Part shown: positions 1-6,366 of the stretch, one piece after another
Position numbering within the stretch: the first letter of the stretch is position 1
How the letters are laid out: the number at the start of each line of letters is the position of its first letter
From: Candidatus Delongbacteria bacterium
GTDB taxonomy: Bacteria > UBA4055
Reading direction: 5' to 3'
Assembly: GCA_003477045.1 (NCBI GenBank)
Contig: DMTS01000089.1
Coordinates: 1 to 6,485, forward strand
DNA: 6,485 nucleotides
The notes under the pieces: model-generated
Databases searched by the model: none
The model's input: the letters and a program-made list of their open reading frames with translations, nothing else
What the model was told of the DNA's origin: nothing
Program-made: the position numbers and the translations under genes

Positions 1-1
1 C

Positions 2-1762
2 GGTTCGCCCACGCCGGAGATCGCAGAGGCTTTGAACAGCGTTCCCGAAGAAATGAGAGATTATCATTTCGAGTGGGCGACGAACGAGAAAGTAGCGACC
101 GAAGTAGCCTTCGGCTCGAGCATCAACGGCAATATGTCCGTCGTATTCTTCAAGTCAGTGGGGCTCAATGTTGCCGCAGATTCGCTCGTTCAGCTAGGAC
201 TGATGAACCTGACCGGCGGACTGGTGGTGATACTCGGTGACGATCCGGGCGCGAACTCCAGCCAGAACGAGCAGGATAACCGCCATTTCGCCAGAATGTC
301 GTACATTCCGGTTATGGAACCTGCTACTCCGACCGAAGCGTATAAGATGTTCTTAGAAGCAGCAAAGCTTTCTAAACAGCATCAGATGCCGATCATATTA
401 AGGCTTACCACCCATGTCTGCCACGCAAAAGAGCTCATCAGCTTCGGCGTGATAGGGAAGAGTAAAGGTTTTAAGGCTGAATTCGATGTGAAGAACGGAC
501 CTTATCTGCCCATAACAAAAACGGTTTTTCCTCTTAAGAAAAAAGCAATGGAAAAACTGGATATTATCAGAAAAGAATCAGAGAAATCTCCTTTCAATAA
601 AATTTACGCACCTTTCGGCTGCAAAGAAATCAACGGCAAAAAGCTCGGAATTATATCGTCTTCCATGCCCGCTCTTTCTGTGATGGAAAATCTCGACAAA
701 TCCGGCAAACCTGTAGATCTGCTTCAGATAAATTTCAGCTATCCCATGCCCGAAGAAATGATCGCCGAATACCTGAAGGATAAAGACGAAGTAATAATCA
801 TCGAAGAGCTTGACAGGATCATGGAGTACGAAATCAAGTCGCTGGCTTTCGACAGGAATATAAAATGCAGGATACTTACCAGGAAAACTCATGATGATAT
901 AATGGGCGAACTGACATCGGAGCGCACATGGGACATTCTTTCCGGCCACTGGCCTGAGGTGTTCGAAAGCGGAATTAAGCCTGTAACTCAGCCATTCGCG
1001 AATCCGAGGATGCCCCAGATGTGTCCCGGATGCGGTCACCGTTCTGCTTTCCATGCGATTAAGCAGGCACTGCCTGAAGGCACGATCACAGTCGGCGATA
1101 TCGGTTGTCACTCGCTGGGATTTTTTGATCCGTACAATATGGGCGAGATGCTTTTATCCATGGGGCACTCCAACGGAACAGCCGCGGGTCTTACCATAGG
1201 CAACGAAAAGCGGAAAGTCTTAGCTTTTATCGGCGACTCCACATTTTTCCACGCCGGTTTACCGGCGATCATCAATGCAGTTCTTTACGATCACGATTTC
1301 ACTCTTGTAGTCATGGAGAACGGCACTACCGCCATGACCGGTCATCAGCCTCATGCAGGAACCGGCGAGATCGGAGAGAAAATATCTATTGATAAAGTTC
1401 TCGAATCTTTTGGAGTCAAATTCATTAGACGGATAGATACATATCAGCAGAAAAAACTTACAGAATTTATCAAGGAATCACTGGATCATAAGGGATTCTC
1501 GGTCGTCATCGCCAGCCATCCCTGCATGCTAAAGTTCATGAAGCAGCAGAGAAGAAAGGAAGGATTCGTTCAAAAACATGTTGAAATAGATCAGAATAAG
1601 TGCAAAAGGCATCTTACCTGTATCGAAGATTTCGGATGTCCTTCATTCGTAAAGAACGAGGGAGGAAGTATAACCGTCAACGAAGACCTTTGCATAGGGG
1701 ACGGTTCATGCAGGCCGACCTGCCCGGTAAGCGCGATAGATTTTAAGAAGGAGGCCAGATAA
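2..1762 (+). CDS. iorA: Indolepyruvate:ferredoxin oxidoreductase alpha subunit, 5'-truncated
   Basis: Large, TPP- and FeS-containing subunit of a cytoplasmic 2-oxoacid oxidoreductase that converts indolepyruvate and related aryl-pyruvates plus CoA to the acyl-CoA, CO2 and reduced ferredoxin. The gene enters from the left edge: the frame is open from base 2 and begins with GSPTPEI, which matches the family's conserved N-terminal substrate/TPP loop, so roughly 20-30 residues are missing. The TTG at 32 is internal and not the start. Visible are 586 codons. The pyrimidine-binding domain includes the WATNEKVA and VGLNVAAD motifs and SSQNEQD. The TPP-binding domain begins at CPGCGH (1022-1039) and has GDS (1232-1240), then 26 residues, then the Asn of ENGTTAMTGHQ (1319). 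A two-cluster ferredoxin-like tail covers about 1586-1747; it is atypical because each motif lacks its second Cys (see findings). It ends in TAA, overlapping the iorB ATG by one base. Family assignment is secure; the exact aryl-pyruvate substrate is inferred. Confidence 0.95.
   Translation, partial: GSPTPEIAEALNSVPEEMRDYHFEWATNEKVATEVAFGSSINGNMSVVFFKSVGLNVAADSLVQLGLMNLTGGLVVILGDDPGANSSQNEQDNRHFARMSYIPVMEPATPTEAYKMFLEAAKLSKQHQMPIILRLTTHVCHAKELISFGVIGKSKGFKAEFDVKNGPYLPITKTVFPLKKKAMEKLDIIRKESEKSPFNKIYAPFGCKEINGKKLGIISSSMPALSVMENLDKSGKPVDLLQINFSYPMPEEMIAEYLKDKDEVIIIEELDRIMEYEIKSLAFDRNIKCRILTRKTHDDIMGELTSERTWDILSGHWPEVFESGIKPVTQPFANPRMPQMCPGCGHRSAFHAIKQALPEGTITVGDIGCHSLGFFDPYNMGEMLLSMGHSNGTAAGLTIGNEKRKVLAFIGDSTFFHAGLPAIINAVLYDHDFTLVVMENGTTAMTGHQPHAGTGEIGEKISIDKVLESFGVKFIRRIDTYQQKKLTEFIKESLDHKGFSVVIASHPCMLKFMKQQRRKEGFVQKHVEIDQNKCKRHLTCIEDFGCPSFVKNEGGSITVNEDLCIGDGSCRPTCPVSAIDFKKEAR
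1748..1754 (+). promoter_or_regulatory. Ribosome binding site of iorB
   Basis: AAGGAGG lies seven bases before the iorB ATG and inside the last codons of iorA. It is a near-perfect Shine-Dalgarno sequence. With the TAATG stop/start overlap it indicates translational coupling that would keep the two subunits at equal levels. Confidence 0.85.
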
Positions 1763-2328
1763 TGAAAGACTTAAATATTTATATGTGCGGAGTCGGCGGT
1801 CAGGGAATAGGACTTTTAGCAGAAGCAATGCTCAGAGCCTGCCACAAGGCCGGTTACGATGTAAAGGGAGTTGACACCCACGGGTTAGCGCAACGAGGCG
1901 GAACCGTCGTTTCTCACCTCAGGATAGGCAAAAAGATACATACGCCTCTGATCCCTTCAGGACAGGCAAATATCGTGATAGCCTTAGAACGCCTCGAAGG
2001 CGCGAGAGCTGCATACGAAATGCTCGATGAAGGCGGAAAAGTGATCTTTTACGACGCGCAGTATCAGACCATCGGCAACAGGCTCGGGAAGTTCAAATTT
2101 CCTACTCTCGATGAACTAGAAAACATCGTTAAACAAAAGAAAGGCGAGGCTGTAAAAGTTTTTGAAAAAGATCTCTCAGACCCGAGAATGCAGAACATCG
2201 TGCTTATAAAAAAGATGATCGAGCTTGAATGGATACCCGGCCTCAATACCTTAACAGTATCAGAAGCTTTAGCCGAACTCATGCAGGGAAAAATGCTCGA
2301 GAAGAATCTGAAGCTGCTTAAGGCTTAG
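1762..2328 (+). CDS. iorB: Indolepyruvate:ferredoxin oxidoreductase beta subunit
   Basis: Small subunit of the same enzyme, from the pyruvate:ferredoxin oxidoreductase gamma-domain family. It pairs with IorA and completes the CoA/2-oxoacid site. The 188 residues match the usual length of the family (about 190-200). The GVGGQG glycine loop is at residues 10-15, followed by the family signature DTHGLAQRGGTVVSHLRIG (residues 38-56). The start is the ATG that overlaps the iorA stop (TAATG), preceded by a strong AAGGAGG. No internal FeS motif is present, as expected for this subunit. The gene ends in TAG and its last 11 bases overlap the 3' end of the convergent TPR locus, so no separate terminator space exists between them. 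Identification is secure from motif, length and adjacency to iorA. Confidence 0.95.
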   Translation: MKDLNIYMCGVGGQGIGLLAEAMLRACHKAGYDVKGVDTHGLAQRGGTVVSHLRIGKKIHTPLIPSGQANIVIALERLEGARAAYEMLDEGGKVIFYDAQYQTIGNRLGKFKFPTLDELENIVKQKKGEAVKVFEKDLSDPRMQNIVLIKKMIELEWIPGLNTLTVSEALAELMQGKMLEKNLKLLKA

Positions 2329-3139
2329 AATTTTCCATTTCTTCGATTCTTTTGCGATACTCAAATTTTTGACTTTTGCTTGAAAGAAATTTATACTTAT
2401 CACAAGCTTTAGTTTTGTAATCAGGTTTACCTGTAATTTTCCATAATTCATAATAAATGTCGGCTGTCTGATCGTCATCCGGGCTTTGACAGTCAAGCAT
2501 TTTTTGAAGAGAAATTTCATCATGTTTTAATTTATACGATAGCATTTTTGATTTGAATATTATGTCTTCCCGTTTAGTTTCTTCAGCCGATTTGAAAGCA
2601 AGCCCGTTTAAAATCTCAGCTTCTTCAAATCTTGAAAGATCGAACATTATATCCGCTTTGCAAAAAAGGTTTCCTGAAAGAAAAAATTTAATTCCAAGTT
2701 CCGTAGCCATTTTTATAGCTTTATCATAGCATACGATAGCATCTTCGATCATTCCGGTTTCTCTGTAAGCATTTGCAAGGTTCCCGGTAGAGATGCTGAC
2801 CTGTCTTGTGTAATTGAGTTCTTGCGCTGTTATGATTGAACGGGAATAGCATTCTATTGCTTTTTCGAATTCTCCGAGTTCGGTGTAAGCTATGCCCATG
2901 TTGCCTGTAAAAGTTGAGATACCTCTCTTGTCGCCAAGTTCTTTTTTTATCTCGATACACTGTCCGTAATTTTCAATTGCTTCATAATACAATCCTCTGT
3001 TAAGAAAAACACTACCCAGATTACCAATTATTACGCTTATACCTCTCTTGTCGCCGAGCTCTTTTCTGACTTCAAGATCTTCTTGATAACACTCAACAGC
3101 TTTGGAATAATCGCCTTTATAGTAGTAGGCGACACCCAT
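2318..3139 (-). CDS. C-terminal TPR segment of the cyclase locus, separated by an in-frame TGA
   Basis: A 273-residue open stretch that continues the TPR array of the upstream cyclase gene in the same reading frame. Only a TGA and four sense codons (AVGN) lie between the two. The segment has 40-residue repeats beginning at GNMG (3145), GNLG (3025), GNMG (2905) and GNLA (2785), each with the pattern GN-x-G-x-A-Y, then a Gly, then K/E-A-I/V-x-x-Y. Two units carry KELGDKRGIS. After about 2666 the repeats become irregular and the last 100 or so residues are charged with no recognised motif. The ATG at 3139 lies inside a repeat helix and has no convincing Shine-Dalgarno, so it is probably not an evolved start. 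Reinitiation 12 bases after the TGA cannot be excluded. The likeliest reading is the tail of a 1304-residue protein that is now cut off or reached only by readthrough. It ends in TAA, overlapping iorB by 11 bases. Confidence 0.6.
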   Translation of the reverse strand: MGVAYYYKGDYSKAVECYQEDLEVRKELGDKRGISVIIGNLGSVFLNRGLYYEAIENYGQCIEIKKELGDKRGISTFTGNMGIAYTELGEFEKAIECYSRSIITAQELNYTRQVSISTGNLANAYRETGMIEDAIVCYDKAIKMATELGIKFFLSGNLFCKADIMFDLSRFEEAEILNGLAFKSAEETKREDIIFKSKMLSYKLKHDEISLQKMLDCQSPDDDQTADIYYELWKITGKPDYKTKACDKYKFLSSKSQKFEYRKRIEEMENSKP

Positions 3140-3385
3140 GTTTCCGACCGCTCAGCTGTATAATAATTTATCGGAAATTTCTTTGCTTAACTTTTTCTGA
3201 CTGGTAAAAAATTCAAGAGCCTTTTCAAAATCGCCTTTTGAATTATATACAGCTCCAATATTTCCCAAAGCTGTGGCTACGCCTTTTCTGTCTCCGAGCT
3301 TTTCTTTGATCTCTGAAGATCTGACGAATGCATTTATTGAAGCGGAATGATCTCCTTTACTAAGATAGATGCTTCCAAGGACATT
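2666..3385 (-). repeat. Six TPR units with a 120-bp period
   Basis: Units begin (minus strand) at 3385, 3265, 3145, 3025, 2905 and 2785, each exactly 120 bases or 40 codons; the last is diverged. The 40-residue period is longer than the canonical 34 and resembles extended TPRs of the kinesin-light-chain type. DNA similarity persists in places: the 15 bases at 2921-2935 (+ strand) are identical to those at 3041-3055, one period away. A related GAGCT-containing copy lies two periods further on, around 3281-3300. This points to internal duplication of TPR units. The in-frame TGA sits near the end of the second unit without disturbing the period. Confidence 0.85.
3152..3154 (-). other. Single in-frame TGA interrupting the cyclase-TPR reading frame
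   Basis: The codon order on the minus strand is TTA TAC AGC TGA GCG GTC GGA AAC ATG. The TGA fills one residue of a 40-residue repeat. In the other units the equivalent position, three residues before the GN, holds Thr, Val, Thr or Ile (ATALGN, SVIIGN, STFTGN, SISTGN; here S-stop-AVGN). Nothing is inserted or deleted on either side. A nonsense substitution, a base-call or assembly error, or programmed readthrough would all look like this. Confidence 0.9.
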
Positions 3386-6232
3386 GAGAGCGTTTGCGGT
3401 GCCGTTCTCATAACTGATTTTTTCTGCAGTTTCTATTGCTTGAATTGCGAGTTCATATGCCTCATCACTTTTTCCCTGCGTATTCAAAAGATAGCTGAGA
3501 TCAGTAATACATTCGATCTTCAGCTCGCTATAACTTACTGTTTCTGCAACCTCAAGAGCTTTTCTGAAGGTGCCTAAAGATTCCTCCCATTTGCCTGTAA
3601 GTTCCAGTATATCGCCTATTTTTCTTAAAGTTCTTACGGTGTCTTCACTTTCTTTATCTAGATAGACGAGTAATTTATCGAAAAGAATAAGAGCTTTTTT
3701 GTTCTGATAGTTATCCATTGCACGGCTTGCTGCTTTCTTTAGATATTCAACAGCTTTATTTCTATTTCCGGCCTTATCAAAATGATCGGCAAGTTCTTCG
3801 CAATACTGATTGATCTCACCGGAATAAAGTTCTTCTATGATACTGCCTGCAAGTTCATGAAGAGATCTCAAAGTCTCTTTAAGCTGGATTTCGTAAACAG
3901 CGTCACGAATAAGCGTATTTTTAAAAATATAGCTTAATTCTTTAATGTTCTGCCATATTTGTTCCTTAATGCCTTCTGACACTAAATTATCAATTTCTAT
4001 ATCCGGATCAATATTTCCTGATGAGAGCATTTTACGAAGGACAGCCAGAGTAAATTCTCTTCCCAGTACCGAAGCTGTTTTGACCGTTTCTTTCATTTTC
4101 GCTGAAAGCCTGTCTATACGGGCGATGATTATCTGACTGATTCCTGACGGTATAGATCTGGCTTCATTGACCAGGTTTAGTGTGCTGTCCAGTAAATTGT
4201 TTTCCGACAAATAAAGGACAAGCTGCTCGATAAAAAACGGATTACCGTTACTTTTATCCCTCATAAATTCCAAAGTTTTTTCGGGGATTTCGTCATTTGA
4301 AAATCTGTCCCTGATCAGTTCATTCATCATTTCTTTATCCAAAGGCTCAATTTCAAATCTGTTTAAAGTCATTTCTGTTTCTTCTTTCCCGATCAAAAAA
4401 TAAGGAGTTCCGTCATCGTTCGGTCTGCAAAGAGCGAATATCACAAACGGGAATTTACCTACATTACGGGTAAGTACTTTAATCATGGTAAGACTGTCCG
4501 TATCGATCCATGGGGCATTTTCAACAATCAGTATTAAAGGCGCAAGTAAGCTCTGTGCGAGAAAAAAATTCTTCACAGCGAAAATAGTGTTTTCATATCT
4601 GCCTTTGGCATCAAGTTGTGCGTAAAGAGAGTTTTCCCATTCAAGTCCGATCAGGGCTCCGATTATTGATTCTGTTCGGATAAGCTCGCTTTTGATATCT
4701 TCGTTTTGAGTCTGAGAAACGATACCGGTATATTTTCGGATGAAAATAGTTTTATTTTCTTCTTTTGACAGTGATTCTGACTGTTCGAAGTATCCTTTGA
4801 AAAAATACTCGAACGGGTTGAATGGCTTTCGCAGAACTTCATCGCAGGGCAGGTAGAAGGTGCCGCAGGCATCGAGGTTTTTGACAATATTGTCAATGAA
4901 TCTCGATTTCCCGATTCCTGCAGGGCCGTCAATGTAAATTATTCCGCCGAATTTATCTTCATAAATCGGTTGGATCAGATTTCGGAGTTCATCAGCCTCT
5001 TTCTTCCTGCCCACAAAACTGCCGGAATATGACAGCTGCTGCTTGCTAGCGGTTTTTTTCCTGAGTGAAAATATTTCGATATTGTCGGAGAATCCTTTGA
5101 ACTCTGTCAGTCCTTTGTTCTCAAATTCGTACTGAGACGGCAGTTTTGACTTGATCTGCGGGCCTGTGAGAATTTCGTGCGGCTCGGTTTTCATCATCAG
5201 TCTTGCTGAAAGATTGACGACATTACCGAGCGCGGTGTATTCTTTCCGCAGATCCGAGCCGATAATCCCGCAGAACGCGATCCCGGTTGAAATTCCGACC
5301 CTGAATTTGAAATCTAGCATTTCTTTCAGGCTCAGTGCAAAATCGGCGGCTCTGCCGTAAAGTTTTTCTCTTCCGGTCGGCGCACCGAAGATGACCAGCA
5401 TGACTCCGCCTTTGTCGCCGAAATCTATTTTATTGAAATAACCGCCGTAGGCATGAGTGTTTTGGATTACCTGTTTAATTGACTTTTCGTAATTGTGGCC
5501 TTCCTCAAAGCCGATGAAAACTGAAACGATCTCCCTGAACTCGCCACGGGCTTTCATGTTTAGGACCGCATCAGGTACGAAATGCTTTTCAATTTCTTCG
5601 GCGATTTGAGAGTTCGAGACTGGTTCAATAGGGGAGATGTCCAGTTCTTTTGGAGTCAGGATGAACCAATGTTCATCAATTAGTTGTCTTTCAACCTGAA
5701 TCGTAAGTTTTTCAATAAACTTCCAATCAGCGACAATCTGCATATTTTCTGCATGATGTTCGGACTTCGCGCAGGCATCAACCGCTTCGCCTCTAAAATA
5801 ATAAGCTTTCTGAACTTCGGTATCAATAATACCGAACTCAACTTCTCCATGTGAAAGTCCGATCTTGACAGCGAGTTCAAACTCACCGAATTTCGTTTTG
5901 ACAATGCCTGAATCAACAAAAAGTTTATTGATCTCAAACGCTGATCTCAAAGCATAATCAGCCTTCTCAGCTTCAAACATCGCTGTAAAAGCGTCTCCGG
6001 CGAAGGTCGAAACGATTCCGCCGTTATCGTAGATCTTCTTGATAGACGGTGTAAAGATATTGTTGATAATGTTGGAAAGCACCTCTGCGCCTTCTTTTCC
6101 GTGTCCCATCAGAGCCTGGGTCATTGAAGTAAATCCTGAAATGTCAATGAACATTGCTGAGGCGGTAAAAGTGCCGAAATTGATTTTATTTAGGGTTTTT
6201 TCAGATATAAAAATAGGGATATAGTTCTTCAT
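3152..6232 (-). CDS. Soluble adenylyl cyclase-like protein: two class III cyclase domains, P-loop NTPase, TPRs
   Basis: Predicted cytoplasmic cAMP-forming signalling protein with the ADCY10-type layout and no membrane segment or signal peptide. Residues are numbered from the ATG at 6232; this start is chosen because GGAG lies six bases upstream, whereas the GTG at 6244 overlaps that site. The first cyclase domain (about 22-180) carries FIDISGFT with Asp30 and FAGDAF with Asp80, the two metal ligands. The second (about 228-392) carries Lys268, and in EYTALGNVVNLSAR it has Thr333, Asn340 and Arg344, the purine-recognition and transition-state residues. A STAND/AAA_16-like NTPase follows: VGRKKE at about 406, Walker A GPAGIGKS at 436-443, a Walker B-like LILIVENAPWID at 566-577 and a sensor-like CRPND. 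A helical region with GNPFFIEQL follows, then TPRs from about 805. The frame closes at a TGA inside a TPR unit after 1026 residues; the same frame then stays open to 2318. Family assignment is strong. ATP rather than GTP as substrate is inferred from the Lys/Thr pair. Confidence 0.88.
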   Translation of the reverse strand: MKNYIPIFISEKTLNKINFGTFTASAMFIDISGFTSMTQALMGHGKEGAEVLSNIINNIFTPSIKKIYDNGGIVSTFAGDAFTAMFEAEKADYALRSAFEINKLFVDSGIVKTKFGEFELAVKIGLSHGEVEFGIIDTEVQKAYYFRGEAVDACAKSEHHAENMQIVADWKFIEKLTIQVERQLIDEHWFILTPKELDISPIEPVSNSQIAEEIEKHFVPDAVLNMKARGEFREIVSVFIGFEEGHNYEKSIKQVIQNTHAYGGYFNKIDFGDKGGVMLVIFGAPTGREKLYGRAADFALSLKEMLDFKFRVGISTGIAFCGIIGSDLRKEYTALGNVVNLSARLMMKTEPHEILTGPQIKSKLPSQYEFENKGLTEFKGFSDNIEIFSLRKKTASKQQLSYSGSFVGRKKEADELRNLIQPIYEDKFGGIIYIDGPAGIGKSRFIDNIVKNLDACGTFYLPCDEVLRKPFNPFEYFFKGYFEQSESLSKEENKTIFIRKYTGIVSQTQNEDIKSELIRTESIIGALIGLEWENSLYAQLDAKGRYENTIFAVKNFFLAQSLLAPLILIVENAPWIDTDSLTMIKVLTRNVGKFPFVIFALCRPNDDGTPYFLIGKEETEMTLNRFEIEPLDKEMMNELIRDRFSNDEIPEKTLEFMRDKSNGNPFFIEQLVLYLSENNLLDSTLNLVNEARSIPSGISQIIIARIDRLSAKMKETVKTASVLGREFTLAVLRKMLSSGNIDPDIEIDNLVSEGIKEQIWQNIKELSYIFKNTLIRDAVYEIQLKETLRSLHELAGSIIEELYSGEINQYCEELADHFDKAGNRNKAVEYLKKAASRAMDNYQNKKALILFDKLLVYLDKESEDTVRTLRKIGDILELTGKWEESLGTFRKALEVAETVSYSELKIECITDLSYLLNTQGKSDEAYELAIQAIETAEKISYENGTANALNVLGSIYLSKGDHSASINAFVRSSEIKEKLGDRKGVATALGNIGAVYNSKGDFEKALEFFTSQKKLSKEISDKLLYS

Positions 6233-6238
6233 GTAAAA

Positions 6239-6242
6239 CTCC
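6239..6242 (-). promoter_or_regulatory. Ribosome binding site deciding the cyclase start
   Basis: On the minus strand GGAG is followed by six bases (TTTTAC) and then ATG at 6232. The alternative GTG at 6244-6242 overlaps this site and has no purine-rich motif at a suitable distance, so the ATG is preferred. The protein is then four residues shorter than the longest open frame. Confidence 0.65.
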
Positions 6243-6262
6243 ACTAAGTGTTTTCTTACTCA

Positions 6263-6291
6263 AAAATAAAACTGAATAGGGCTTTTTGCAA
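6263..6291 (-). promoter_or_regulatory. Possible promoter of the cyclase gene
   Basis: On the minus strand TTGCAA (6291-6286) and TATTTT (6268-6263) are separated by 17 bases, each matching four of six sigma70 consensus bases. It is correctly placed, about 30 bases before the ATG at 6232. The region is AT-rich, so a chance match is quite possible. Confidence 0.3.
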
Positions 6292-6301
6292 GTTATTAAA
6301 A

Positions 6302-6330
6302 TTGACAAGCCCGCACTTTTTTCGTAAATT
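6302..6330 (+). promoter_or_regulatory. Sigma70-like promoter for murG
   Basis: A perfect -35 TTGACA (6302-6307) is followed after 17 bases by TAAATT (6325-6330), which matches four of six -10 bases. Transcription would begin near 6337, leaving a leader of about 30 bases that contains the GGAGGT ribosome site. Position and spacing are right for murG; the -10 is imperfect. Confidence 0.65.
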
Positions 6331-6352
6331 CTATTCCACTGACTTTTAATCC

Positions 6353-6358
6353 GGAGGT
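6353..6358 (+). promoter_or_regulatory. Ribosome binding site fixing the TTG start of murG
   Basis: GGAGGT lies eight bases before the TTG at 6367. No ATG or GTG in this frame lies between it and the conserved GGGTGGH loop, so this site supports TTG as the real initiation codon. Confidence 0.8.
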
Positions 6359-6366
6359 AGCTTAAT

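Noticed and set aside
32..34. TTG as the start of iorA
   Set aside because: The frame is open from base 2 and GSPTPEI upstream is a conserved family motif, so the real start lies outside the window.
578..1111. 177-residue open frame antisense to iorA
   Set aside because: It lies wholly inside well-conserved iorA codons, has no recognisable domain and no ribosome site; it is a shadow frame.
2296..2340. Rho-independent terminator after iorB
   Set aside because: Only a four-base AAGC/GCTT pairing precedes a short T-rich stretch; too weak and mostly inside coding sequence.
2724..2960. Minus-strand frame of 78 codons within the TPR segment
   Set aside because: It is an out-of-frame reading of the TPR repeats, with no repeat pattern or domain of its own.
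3095..3154. Selenocysteine insertion at the TGA
   Set aside because: The TPR position normally holds Thr, Val or Ile with no redox role, and I could not see a convincing stem-loop in the bases just after the TGA.
3152..3154. Genome-wide recoding of TGA (Trp or Gly)
   Set aside because: More than 1,700 other codons in the window contain no in-frame TGA, and Trp is written TGG, which is not expected under a recoded TGA.
6242..6244. GTG as the cyclase start
   Set aside because: It overlaps the GGAG that is ideally spaced for the ATG at 6232, and no ribosome site precedes it.
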